A stretch of 64,000 nucleotides of DNA from Bacteroidales bacterium. Its GTDB lineage: Bacteria > Bacteroidota > Bacteroidia > Bacteroidales > UBA932. A program made the translations under genes and the position numbers. Shown piece by piece: positions 19,727 to 27,649 of the stretch (the stretch's first letter is position 1; the number at the start of each line of letters is the position of its first letter). The DNA lies in assembly GCA_017443845.1 (NCBI GenBank), contig JAFSXX010000045.1, positions 50,322-114,321 on the forward strand, given 5' to 3'. The notes below the pieces were generated by a model, which made no database searches, was not told the origin of the DNA, and saw nothing but the letters and a program-made list of their open reading frames with translations.

Positions 19727-20233
19727 ATGGCTCTCATAAAATCAGTAAACGGCCTTACCCCGAAATGGGGTAAGGCTTGCTATTTCAGCGAGAACGCCAC
19801 CATCGTAGGCGAGGTCACCCTCGGCGACAACTGCTCGGTGTGGTTCAACACCGTCATCCGCGGCGATGTGGCCCCCATCACCATCGGCGACCGCACCAAT
19901 GTCCAGGACGGCACCTGCATCCACGTGACCAATAAAATCGGCCCCACCGTCATTGGCAGCGACGTCACTATCGGCCACAATGCCACGGTCCACGCCTGCA
20001 CTATACACGACGGAGCCCTGATCGGAATGGGCGCCACCCTGCTGGATTTCTGCGAGGTGGGCGAAGAGGCTATGGTAGCGGCCGGAGCGCTCGTTCTCCA
20101 GAACACCAAAATCGGCCCCGGCGAGCTCTGGGGCGGCGTCCCGGCCAAATTCATCAAGATGACCAAACCCGGCCAGTCCCGCGCCAACGCCATCCACTAC
20201 GTGGAATACTCCAAGTGGTATATGGAGGAATAA
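19727..20233 (+). CDS. gamma-class carbonic anhydrase family protein
   Basis: Left-handed beta-helix protein (168 aa) built of hexapeptide repeats. Three candidate zinc histidines of the gamma-CA/PaaY family are present, one in GTCIHVTN and two in TIGHNATVHAC, so metal binding is likely. Trimeric cytoplasmic enzyme by family. Whether it hydrates CO2 or acts like YrdA/PaaY is not known. Convergent with mltF, the stops being 10 nt apart. Confidence 0.9.
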   Translation: MALIKSVNGLTPKWGKACYFSENATIVGEVTLGDNCSVWFNTVIRGDVAPITIGDRTNVQDGTCIHVTNKIGPTVIGSDVTIGHNATVHACTIHDGALIGMGATLLDFCEVGEEAMVAAGALVLQNTKIGPGELWGGVPAKFIKMTKPGQSRANAIHYVEYSKWYMEE

Positions 20234-20243
20234 TATCCAGGGA

Positions 20244-21272
20244 TTATTCTATGATCCGCTTATAGTCCTCGAACTTGGCCATGACCTTCTCGACATAACT
20301 GCGGGTCTCCTCGCGGCCGCCGAAATTGGGCATGGAATCGAAGGCCTTGACGATATCTTCCCACTTGTTGCGGTCGAGGCCGAGGGAATCGGCCACGCGG
20401 CGGCACTGCTCGATGCGGGCCTCGCCGGCATTATAGGCCGCCAGGGCGAACTTTATGATCTCCTCGTCCGACATACCCTCATCGCTGAAGGCGCTTACCA
20501 GATGCGAGAAATGAAGCGTACCGGCCTTGACATTCAGCTCCGGGTCATAGACATCGTCCACGCCGTAATGGGCGGCGGTACTCTCGAGAACCTGCATAAG
20601 GCCCTTGGCATTGCGCATCGAAGTCGTAGCCATATTGTAGCGTGACTCCTGATAGATGATGGCACTCAGCAGCCTCCAGTCCACGCCCGTGAAATTACCG
20701 TACTTCTTGACGATATCGTCATACGGCGAGAGGGCGTTCGCCTTGAGGTCGGAATCCAGGAAAGGCTCGATATGATACGAACGGTAATGACGCCGTTCTA
20801 TATCCTGATAACGGCCGTTGCGCTTGATATCCTGGAGGAAGACATTCACATAGTTGATCAGATACTCATTCTTCATCGGAACGGCCCAGACCATATTGTC
20901 CCTGATGGGCATGCTGAGCAGGACATTGCCCGAAAACTCCGGAGGAACCGGGAGCGAATCGCGGGCCTCGAAAGCCATCAGCTGATAATTCCCGGCCACA
21001 AGATTGCGCCAGCACCCGTCCGAGACGGGACGGCTCTCGATATTGACCTTGAGTCCCGTATAATCCGAAAAGGCATTTAGAAGGGCATAATTGAAGCCGA
21101 TATCCTTCGACTGATTGGAAAAGAGCCGCGTATCGAGCATGATGACGCTGCTCATATTTCCCTTCAGACACTCCATCGCCTCGCGATCCGCATCGAAATC
21201 GTAGGCCTTCTCAAATGGAAGGGCTACCAGCATCAGGGCCGAAACGAGGGCTTTGGACCAGTATCGCAACAT
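20244..21272 (-). CDS. mltF: membrane-bound lytic murein transglycosylase F-like
   Basis: Protein of 342 residues with an N-terminal hydrophobic signal, a substrate-binding-protein-like (SBP_bac_3) domain (about 35-180) and a C-terminal SLT domain (about 190-330). The catalytic Glu is in AIIYQESRYN, followed by GLMQVLESTA. Such enzymes cleave glycan strands to 1,6-anhydro-muropeptides. It is shorter than E. coli MltF (518 aa). It follows the porin gene by 3 nt in an operon with sugar kinase and nucleotidyltransferase genes of murein recycling. Confidence 0.88.
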   Translation of the reverse strand: MLRYWSKALVSALMLVALPFEKAYDFDADREAMECLKGNMSSVIMLDTRLFSNQSKDIGFNYALLNAFSDYTGLKVNIESRPVSDGCWRNLVAGNYQLMAFEARDSLPVPPEFSGNVLLSMPIRDNMVWAVPMKNEYLINYVNVFLQDIKRNGRYQDIERRHYRSYHIEPFLDSDLKANALSPYDDIVKKYGNFTGVDWRLLSAIIYQESRYNMATTSMRNAKGLMQVLESTAAHYGVDDVYDPELNVKAGTLHFSHLVSAFSDEGMSDEEIIKFALAAYNAGEARIEQCRRVADSLGLDRNKWEDIVKAFDSMPNFGGREETRSYVEKVMAKFEDYKRIIE

Positions 21273-21275
21273 AGG

Positions 21276-23501
21276 CTAGAAGGGCCAGAACACTCCGAAC
21301 TTGAATCCGCGGCCGGGCCTGATGTAACGGTAAGTCGAGAAATAATTATTCTCGGGCCATCCGAGGAGAGCGTTGGTATATTTGACATAGACGCAGACCT
21401 TCTGCCACTGGGCGTTGACGAACGCGTCGAAATAAGGCGTGCCGCCCATCAGGTCCTCATTTTGATTATAGAAGACACCCAGATCAGGCATATACCCCTG
21501 CTCGTAGAACTTCGAAGTCCACAGGCCGTCCATACCGATCTGCATATCCATCGCATCCTTGACCACGGTGAACTGGACATAATAGCGCAAGTGGGCCGCG
21601 AGCTTGGGCAGCGGAAGGACATCCTGGTTGGACGTGAGCTGGAAAAGGATGCGGTTGTCCAGATGCAGGAACCAGAGGCGGATATTCTCGTCGAGCCAGG
21701 CGCTCATCACATTCACGGGAGACTCAGCCTGACGGATGATTGACGAAGAGTCGTAATAGAGCATATTGGCCACCAGCGCATACCCGAAGCCGGCATTGAG
21801 ATTCAGCTTGGGAATCTGGAGGGCAGCCTCCACCCTGCTCTCCGAGACCTTCTTGAAGGCATTGTCCCAGGAGTGGTGGTTGAAATAGAGCTTCTGCTGG
21901 AAGGGCACCGGAGTGGTGAGGTCGGTGCGGATCTTGCCGGTCAGATGGATGCCGCCGTCGAAGGGATAAACCGAGAACCGCACCTTGCCGCCCAGCGAGA
22001 GGTCGCTGAAATTATGGCCCAGGAAGGTATATTTGCCGTCGGCGTCCCAGGCGAAATACTTGCGGAAGGAGCCCGCCACGCCCGCATAGGCATAGGCATT
22101 GTGATGCGTCTCGGGGGAATTGCCCTTGAGATAATACGAAGGGTCGAACGAATAATATGACAGGATCTGATATCCGACTCCGGCATTGAGGTTCGAGACT
22201 ATGGCGTCCTGCGCGAAGGGCTGCAACTTGATGAAGAGGCGGTTCTCGAAGCGGGTGAGCGCGATCGAATCGTTGCTGGCCGACTGGTTGATCAGGAAAT
22301 TGTTGTTGTAGAAACTGCGCTCCAAGTCGGTCGAAATCTTGTCGGAATAGACCTTCTTATAGGTCGAATACTCGCTGCTGTGGCCGATATAAGCCGTGGT
22401 ACCCTCCCCCACCTGGAGCGAATCCCTGTCTTTGCGGAAGAAGTTCATCGGGATGGCGAGCGAATGGGTGATGAAGGCGGTACGGCGCTTGAGCACGTTG
22501 GAGGCACTCGAGAGGTTCACTTCGATCTCCTTGGTATCGACTATGGTATCCCTGATCCAGGAAGGATCCTGGAGACCGCCGTTCTCGGTGCGGTGGACAT
22601 TCTGCTCGATATAGCCGGCATTGACCAGATACCTCTTGCCGAGATAGTTGAGCGCCACGAATCCCGTGCGGTCGTCGGTCTTCTCGTTCTGCAACATTCC
22701 GGCGGAACCGTACTGGTTGAAGGAGAGGGTGAAGTTGAACGCGGGGGTGATATTCTGGGTGGTGAGCAGCTGGATCTGGGACTCCTCGCGGGCCTTCAGG
22801 GAGAAGGTGGTACCCTCATAGGCCAGCTGGGTGTAAGGGGTCTTGGTATTGAACTGCGGCAGATTGTCGGGAGTATATGACCAGCTCAGATAGGGATCGA
22901 ACTGCGGGAAGACATCGAGATGCTCCCGCTTGAAGTAGTTGTAATGCTGGGTCGCCGAGCCGGTGGTTCCCAGATATGTGGCTCCCACATCCTTCTGGAA
23001 GAAAGGATAGTCGTAGAAATGGCCGTTGTAGAGCGTGTCGAGCTCCTTCATCTCCATCCCGTTGAAATTCTGCTCGGCATTCCACATTATGATCCTGCGG
23101 TACCAGAGGGTGTCGTTGACCGCGAAGGTCTCCAGCAGGCGCGGGGTCGCGATGCGGACGCTGTCGCGGTACTCGCGGGCGATGCGGCGCTTGGCGCGGC
23201 GGATATCCACCGTGTCGGGCAGGTCAGCGAAGATCGAATCGCGGTAAGCCACCACCGACGAGTCGATATCGGCGAGGGTCACGGAATCGATGTCCCAGAG
23301 ACCGAGCGGCGCGTAAACCCTACGCAGCGAATCGACGAGCAGGGAGTCGCGGAGGGCCACCGAATCCAACGGCTGGGGAGCGTTTCCGAGGCTGTCAGGA
23401 TTCTGGGAAACAGGATGCCATCCCCTCTCCCTCGCGGGGGCGGGAAGGCAAAGCTCAACCAGGATTGCCGCGGCCAGTATTATCAATATGCGTCTTTTCA
23501 T
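21276..23501 (-). CDS. putative outer-membrane porin (Bacteroidota putative-porin family)
   Basis: 741 residues with a signal peptide (MKRRILIILAAAILVELCLPAPA), a charged N-terminal segment, and then a long run of alternating aromatic/polar beta strands ending in a terminal Phe (FKFGVFWPF), as in outer-membrane barrels. Overall features match the Bacteroidota putative porin family (Pfam PF14121) as I know it; the substrate is unknown. It overlaps murU by 4 nt and precedes mltF by 3 nt, so it may serve envelope sugar traffic, but that is inference from position. Confidence 0.8.
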   Translation of the reverse strand: MKRRILIILAAAILVELCLPAPARERGWHPVSQNPDSLGNAPQPLDSVALRDSLLVDSLRRVYAPLGLWDIDSVTLADIDSSVVAYRDSIFADLPDTVDIRRAKRRIAREYRDSVRIATPRLLETFAVNDTLWYRRIIMWNAEQNFNGMEMKELDTLYNGHFYDYPFFQKDVGATYLGTTGSATQHYNYFKREHLDVFPQFDPYLSWSYTPDNLPQFNTKTPYTQLAYEGTTFSLKAREESQIQLLTTQNITPAFNFTLSFNQYGSAGMLQNEKTDDRTGFVALNYLGKRYLVNAGYIEQNVHRTENGGLQDPSWIRDTIVDTKEIEVNLSSASNVLKRRTAFITHSLAIPMNFFRKDRDSLQVGEGTTAYIGHSSEYSTYKKVYSDKISTDLERSFYNNNFLINQSASNDSIALTRFENRLFIKLQPFAQDAIVSNLNAGVGYQILSYYSFDPSYYLKGNSPETHHNAYAYAGVAGSFRKYFAWDADGKYTFLGHNFSDLSLGGKVRFSVYPFDGGIHLTGKIRTDLTTPVPFQQKLYFNHHSWDNAFKKVSESRVEAALQIPKLNLNAGFGYALVANMLYYDSSSIIRQAESPVNVMSAWLDENIRLWFLHLDNRILFQLTSNQDVLPLPKLAAHLRYYVQFTVVKDAMDMQIGMDGLWTSKFYEQGYMPDLGVFYNQNEDLMGGTPYFDAFVNAQWQKVCVYVKYTNALLGWPENNYFSTYRYIRPGRGFKFGVFWPF

Positions 23502-24229
23502 CTTGTCCGGGCCTCCGTGCTGATATCAATTTTCGTGCCCGCATCGTATATGCTCACCCCGTGGCCCTCTACGCCGCGGATAACGGAGTTCCCGCAGACC
23601 GAGAGATAGAAATCGATGATGGAGAATTTCTCCGGCCAAGATGCCATGAGCGGGAGGATGGATGTCGAGACGCTGTGAATGCCCGAGAATGCGAGGCGGC
23701 GGTACTTCGCGGGGTCGAGTCCGGGGTAGGGCGAGCGCACCTCCCCTGTCTTGACATTTGTCCAGCCCACAAGGCGCATCGCGTCGTCGAAAAGCAGATA
23801 GCGGGAGGTCTCTCGGTCGGTGACCAGAAGGGTGGCGAGAACCTCCTTCCCCTCTGCCGCGCGCGACTCGAACCACTGCAGGTCAAGGTCGGTGAGGATA
23901 TCCACATTATGGACAAGGAAACGCCCTTCCGGGCACTCCAGAAGCGGGGCGGCGTGCCTTATGGCGCCTCCGGTCTCGCGCAGCAGGTCGCGCTCGTCGG
24001 AGATGGCCACCTTCAGGCCGAAATTCTCTTTCTGGCGGAGGAAATCCTCTATCATATCGGCGAAATGGTGGACATTGACCACGACTTCGTCGTATCCGGC
24101 ATCCTTCAGGCGGATGAAGAGCTGCTCGAGCAGGGGCACGCCTCCCACCGGGACAAGTGCCTTGGGCATCCTGTCCGTCAGAGGCCTGAGCCTCGTTCCC
24201 AATCCCGCTGCGAGTATGAAGGCCTTCAT
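23498..24229 (-). CDS. murU: sugar-1-phosphate nucleotidyltransferase, MurU-like
   Basis: NTP-transferase of 243 residues. ATG 24229 gives the classic start MKAFILAAGLGTRLRPLTD; the open frame upstream of it is not conserved-looking. Other landmarks are the PKALVPVGG Lys, VVNVHHFAD and a VHNVDILTDLD metal-binding Asp. By family it adds a nucleotide to a sugar-1-phosphate. The adjacent AmgK-type kinase makes MurNAc-1-phosphate uridylyltransferase the best assignment; other sugar-1-P substrates are possible. Coupled by 4-nt overlap to the porin gene. Confidence 0.82.
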   Translation of the reverse strand: MKAFILAAGLGTRLRPLTDRMPKALVPVGGVPLLEQLFIRLKDAGYDEVVVNVHHFADMIEDFLRQKENFGLKVAISDERDLLRETGGAIRHAAPLLECPEGRFLVHNVDILTDLDLQWFESRAAEGKEVLATLLVTDRETSRYLLFDDAMRLVGWTNVKTGEVRSPYPGLDPAKYRRLAFSGIHSVSTSILPLMASWPEKFSIIDFYLSVCGNSVIRGVEGHGVSIYDAGTKIDISTEARTR

Positions 24230-24236
24230 CTTTGTA

Positions 24237-25658
24237 TTAAAAATCCTGTTCGAGGCCCAGTTCGCGGTGGTGCAGCAGCACCTTGACATTGAACTTGCGG
24301 GCGATGTGCTCGGCCAGATGCTGCGCGCAATAGACGCTGCGGTGCTGACCGCCGGTACAGCCGAAGCTGAACATCAAGTGGGTGAACTTGCGCTCGATAT
24401 AGCGCTGCACGTGGGCATCGGCCAGGGAATATACATTGTCGAGGAAGCGGAATACGCCTCCCTCGTCTTCCATAAACTTGATAACCTCGCCGTCGAGGCC
24501 GTTGAAATGGCGGTAGTGCTCGAACTTGCCGGGATTCTCGAGGGCGCGGCAGTCGAAGACATAGCCTCCGCCGTTGCCGCTGGCATCGTTGGGAATGCCC
24601 TTCTTGAAGGCGAAGCTGTAGATCTCGACCTCGAGCTTGTCCTGCTTGATTTCGGTAAGCTCCGGCATCCTCGTGAGACTTCCGAGGATCTCGGTCAGGT
24701 AGGGATACTCCGCAAAGGGCTCCGCCAGCAGCCTCTTGAGGTTCGCCATCGCATAGGGGACGCTCTGGAGGAAGTGGGGCTTCTTCTCGAAATAGCCGCG
24801 GAATCCGTAGGCGCCGAGCACTTGGAGGGTGCGGAAGAGCACAAAGTGGCGGAGAGTCGCCAGGAACTCCTCGCGGGAGATGCTCTGGAACTCCTTGAGG
24901 GCCTCGAGATAGGCATCGATAAGTTCGGCCTTGAGACTCTCCGAATAGTCGGCCTTGGCCTGCCAGATGAAGGATGCCACGTCGTAATAGACGGGACCCT
25001 TGCGCCCGCCCTGGAAATCGATGAACCAGGGGTCGCCGTCGCGGATCATCACGTTGCGCGACTGGAAATCGCGGTACATGAAAGTGTCGCTGGCATTGCG
25101 CAGGAGGACCTCCGACATCTTGCGGAAATCCTCGTCGAGCTTGATTTCGCTGAACTCGAGGCCGGTGGCTTTGAGGAAGCAGTATTTGAAGTAATTCTGG
25201 TCGAATGAGATCATCCGCGCGTCGAACTCCTGCTGCGGGTAGCAGACCGAGAAGTCGAAGCCTTCGGCGCCCTTGAACTGTATGGCGGGAAGGGCCGAGA
25301 TGGTCTTCATCAGGATATCTTTCTCCTCCTTGCTGAGGCTTCCGCGCTCGCGGCCGGGGGCGAGGTGGTTGAAGAGTATTTCGTCGCCCAGATCCTGCTG
25401 GAGATAGCGGAGGCTGTCCCCGCTGACGGCATAAACCTCGGGAACGTTCAGGCCCTTGGAGCGGAAGTGGCGCGAGAGGGCTATGAACGCCTTGTTCTCC
25501 TCAACACAGGTTCCCTCTACCGCTATCACGCTGCCTTCAGGGCCTGTGATACGGAAATAGCGCCTGTTGCTGCCAGAGGTGGGCAGCTCTTCTACGGTCT
25601 GGGCCTCTTTCGAAGCATAGCTGCGGAAGAGTTCGAGGATAGGATTCAAATCGCTCAT
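24237..25658 (-). CDS. AmgK-like sugar kinase fused to a RapZ C-terminal domain
   Basis: 473 residues from ATG 25658. Residues about 1-330 are an aminoglycoside-phosphotransferase fold with a catalytic loop YRDFQSRN (D197, N202) and a metal Asp in FIDFQGG (D214), as in AmgK, the anomeric MurNAc/GlcNAc kinase. Residues about 345-470 match the C-terminal domain of RapZ (FAFKKGIPND, VFDCRALENPG, CTGGQHRSV at 434-442). In E. coli that domain senses glucosamine-6-phosphate. The RapZ N-terminal P-loop domain is absent. Directly followed by murU (7-nt gap), which pairs kinase and uridylyltransferase as in the Pseudomonas AmgK/MurU bypass. A sugar-sensing role for the added domain is inference. A GTG at 25676 is a possible but less likely start. 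Confidence 0.85.
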   Translation of the reverse strand: MSDLNPILELFRSYASKEAQTVEELPTSGSNRRYFRITGPEGSVIAVEGTCVEENKAFIALSRHFRSKGLNVPEVYAVSGDSLRYLQQDLGDEILFNHLAPGRERGSLSKEEKDILMKTISALPAIQFKGAEGFDFSVCYPQQEFDARMISFDQNYFKYCFLKATGLEFSEIKLDEDFRKMSEVLLRNASDTFMYRDFQSRNVMIRDGDPWFIDFQGGRKGPVYYDVASFIWQAKADYSESLKAELIDAYLEALKEFQSISREEFLATLRHFVLFRTLQVLGAYGFRGYFEKKPHFLQSVPYAMANLKRLLAEPFAEYPYLTEILGSLTRMPELTEIKQDKLEVEIYSFAFKKGIPNDASGNGGGYVFDCRALENPGKFEHYRHFNGLDGEVIKFMEDEGGVFRFLDNVYSLADAHVQRYIERKFTHLMFSFGCTGGQHRSVYCAQHLAEHIARKFNVKVLLHHRELGLEQDF

Positions 25659-25664
25659 ATCTTG

Positions 25665-25672
25665 CAAAAATA
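25665..25672 (-). promoter_or_regulatory. -7 element of the murein-recycling operon
   Basis: Minus-strand TATTTTTG (TAnnTTTG) ends 6 nt before ATG 25658, so the transcript would be leaderless or nearly so. Confidence 0.65.
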
Positions 25673-25693
25673 ACACTTTTCGCGGAAATTCCC

Positions 25694-25701
25694 TATATTT
25701 G
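25694..25701 (+). promoter_or_regulatory. -7 element of the DUF2490 gene
   Basis: Plus-strand TATATTTG (TAnnTTTG) ends 8 nt before ATG 25710. It is divergent from the promoter at 25665-25672, with only 21 bp between the two elements. Confidence 0.65.
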
Positions 25702-25709
25702 AAACCGCT

Positions 25710-26396
25710 ATGAGATCTGCAGCACCATTCTTACTTCTGTTTATGTTCCTCCTGCCCGGCATCGCAGCGGCTCAGGAGGCGGACGATTACGGCAGCTGGA
25801 CGAGCATCCAGATAGAGAAGTCGTGGAAAACCGCGGGCGGAGCCGCCGGCCCTTCGGTCGGCCTGCGCGGCGAACTGCGTACCAAGGACCGCTTCGGCGG
25901 GACCGATATCTGGTTCATACGCCCTATGGTCGGATACCGGTTCAACGAATGGCTCAAGTGCGACGTCGCCTACGATTACTGCAACTCTCCCGCTCCGCGC
26001 AGGGTTTCCGTGAGCGAGTCCGAGTCCGGGGCCAGAGCGTGGAGCCTCAAACACAAATTCCTCTTCAGCGCTACCGGAAGCCTGAAATCCGGTCCGCTGA
26101 GCGTCTCTCTCAGGGAGATGTACGTCAGGATCCTCGACACCGACAAGGGAGAGTGGAGCAATCTGCTCAGGAGCAAGTTGAGCGCGCAGTATTCCATTCC
26201 CGGCTACGGCTTCAGGCCCTATCTGACCATAGAGATGTTCACCTGGACCAAATGGATCAACACCAGGCACTTCGTAGGATGCGTCATCCCTGTCGGCGGG
26301 CACTGCTCGGCCGATCTGTTCTATATGTACCTCACTACCGCGGGCACCTCGCAGGCGCGCCACATAGCGGGACTGGGAATCAACGTGAATCTATAA
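25710..26396 (+). CDS. DUF2490 family outer-membrane protein
   Basis: 228 residues with a signal peptide (MRSAAPFLLLFMFLLPGIAAAQ) and an alternating beta-strand pattern ending GLGINVNL, consistent with a small outer-membrane barrel. The pattern (W-x-E/S start, GYRF/KCDVAYDY, LRSKLSAQY, F-W/Y-F-T/K repeats) resembles the DUF2490 family common in Bacteroidota, of unknown function. A small membrane-anchored gene follows after 10 nt. Confidence 0.7.
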   Translation: MRSAAPFLLLFMFLLPGIAAAQEADDYGSWTSIQIEKSWKTAGGAAGPSVGLRGELRTKDRFGGTDIWFIRPMVGYRFNEWLKCDVAYDYCNSPAPRRVSVSESESGARAWSLKHKFLFSATGSLKSGPLSVSLREMYVRILDTDKGEWSNLLRSKLSAQYSIPGYGFRPYLTIEMFTWTKWINTRHFVGCVIPVGGHCSADLFYMYLTTAGTSQARHIAGLGINVNL

Positions 26397-26406
26397 TAAT
26401 ATCGAT

Positions 26407-26829
26407 ATGAGCAAAACTGGCAAAATCATCAGTTCCGTACTGGTAATCGCGCTGCTGCTTGCGGCTGTTTTCTGTTACTTCAAATTCTGGTGGGTCTTCA
26501 GCGACGGCACCAAGACAGGCGAACTGAACTCGCTGACCTATACCGGATACATCTTCAAGACCTACGAGGGCGAAATCATCCTCACCGGATATGGCACCAA
26601 GGCCGGAGGCAACTCGGTCCAGTCCAAGAATTTCAAGTTCTCCGCCCGCAAGGATGTCGCTGAGGAGCTCCAGGGGCTTACCGGACAGCGCATCACCGTC
26701 CACTACAAAGAGTACAAGGGCGTCCTCCCCTGGCGCGGCTACGAGAAGAGCATCGTGGACAAAGTCGTCTCCTCCGAGCCCATCGCTCCCGAACAGGTTC
26801 AGCACAGCGAGGAGTCGATATTCCTATAA
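26407..26829 (+). CDS. small membrane-anchored hypothetical protein
   Basis: 140 residues: one N-terminal transmembrane/signal-anchor helix (about residues 7-27, ISSVLVIALLLAAVFCYFKF) and a soluble, presumably periplasmic beta-rich domain with TGYIFKTYEGEIILTGYG. I do not recognise a characterised family; similar Bacteroidales proteins are often unnamed. Lies 10 nt after the DUF2490 gene, so probably co-transcribed. Confidence 0.75.
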   Translation: MSKTGKIISSVLVIALLLAAVFCYFKFWWVFSDGTKTGELNSLTYTGYIFKTYEGEIILTGYGTKAGGNSVQSKNFKFSARKDVAEELQGLTGQRITVHYKEYKGVLPWRGYEKSIVDKVVSSEPIAPEQVQHSEESIFL

Positions 26830-26842
26830 CCCTATGACCGGG

Positions 26843-26929
26843 TGAGGGAGACCTGTCAGAATCTTGCAGGTCTCCCTCAAAAAAGGCCGTTTTTGATGGA
26901 GACCTGCGGATTTTGCGCAGGTCTCCATC
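26843..26929. repeat. REP-like double-hairpin block A
   Basis: Two hairpins sharing the core GGAGACCTG/CAGGTCTCC. Hairpin 1 has 13-bp arms 26843-26855 and 26867-26879; hairpin 2 has 14-bp arms 26895-26908 and 26916-26929. They are joined by a spacer that itself pairs (TCAAAAA with TTTTTGA). An almost identical block in the same orientation lies at 28566-28649. Together they bracket the glycosylase and RAYT genes. Confidence 0.9.
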
Positions 26930-26943
26930 GCTTCATACAGGCC

Positions 26944-27516
26944 TCATTGAAACAAAAGTCGATAATAGCCGGCTTTATCCGCAAGCGACATAGGATAAGC
27001 CCGGGAGCTCGAAGGCATCCGCCAGAAACGGAGACGCCTCTCCCCCAAGGCGATATCGACGTAATTTCCAATCGAAGGCACGTCGCAACCGAAGGTTTCC
27101 GCGATGACTTCAGCGGCCTTCTGCCCGGTAGCCACCACGGCCCCGCACGTCGGAATATGTGTCAGAAGCGCTCTGATGTCGGTGGGATGCACAATCTCGA
27201 GGGATGCGTCGGAAGCATTGTCATTCAGGCGGCGGACCTCCGCAGCGGTATCGTAAAAGGCCAGTCCCGCCCGAAGGCAGAAAGAACGGATTTCAGATTC
27301 AAAAAACCGTTTTCGGGCCACATCGCAGAAATAATCCCTGTCGTTGAAATGTATCAGGCCCATTATCCTCCAGAAATCATTGATCCAGTTGGGGTAATAG
27401 AACGGCATGTTCCAGCGCTTCGGCTGTGGCGGGAAACTGCCCAGGAAAAGGATCCGGGCATCCGGAGGAAGAAACGGTTCGAAAGGATGGGATTCCACGG
27501 GCATTGAAACCGACAT
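26944..27516 (-). CDS. uracil-DNA glycosylase-like protein
   Basis: 190 residues from ATG 27516; the frame extends to 27567 but that part lies in the promoter region. Contains the glycosylase-superfamily opening motif ILFLGSFPPQPKRW, the segment FYYPNWINDFWRIMG and a C-terminal LRFWRMPSSSRAY, which resembles the H-P-S-P loop with His replaced by Met. It fits the Mug/UDG-like family that removes uracil or mismatched bases. It lies divergent to the RAYT gene and inside the two REP blocks, so it may be cargo of that unit or simply the host gene next to which the unit settled. Confidence 0.75.
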   Translation of the reverse strand: MSVSMPVESHPFEPFLPPDARILFLGSFPPQPKRWNMPFYYPNWINDFWRIMGLIHFNDRDYFCDVARKRFFESEIRSFCLRAGLAFYDTAAEVRRLNDNASDASLEIVHPTDIRALLTHIPTCGAVVATGQKAAEVIAETFGCDVPSIGNYVDIALGERRLRFWRMPSSSRAYPMSLADKAGYYRLLFQ

Positions 27517-27547
27517 TTTAGAAAGTTTGAAAAAATGAAATGCGTTA

Positions 27548-27555
27548 CAAAAATA
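27548..27555 (-). promoter_or_regulatory. -7 element of the glycosylase-like gene
   Basis: Minus-strand TATTTTTG (TAnnTTTG), 31 nt before ATG 27516. Divergent from the RAYT promoter. Confidence 0.55.
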
Positions 27556-27586
27556 GACAATCCCCAATAATTGTCACAGTGAGATA

Positions 27587-27617
27587 TTGACTTCCGTGGA
27601 AGTCGATATTACATTTG
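27587..27617 (+). promoter_or_regulatory. RAYT gene promoter
   Basis: TTG at 27587-27589 (within ATTG) and TACATTTG at 27610-27617 with a 20-nt spacer fit the Bacteroidota -33/-7 pattern. A small dyad (ACTTCC-GTGGAAGT) lies in the spacer. Confidence 0.65.
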
Positions 27618-27649
27618 CATATCCGGAGCAAATGTGCCGGGAGATATGT

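Noticed and set aside
27587..27649. Upstream starts (TTG 27587, ATG 27632) for the RAYT
   Set aside because: The TTG is the promoter -33 element and the first ATG lacks a ribosome site; ATG 27650 has GGGAG at good spacing.
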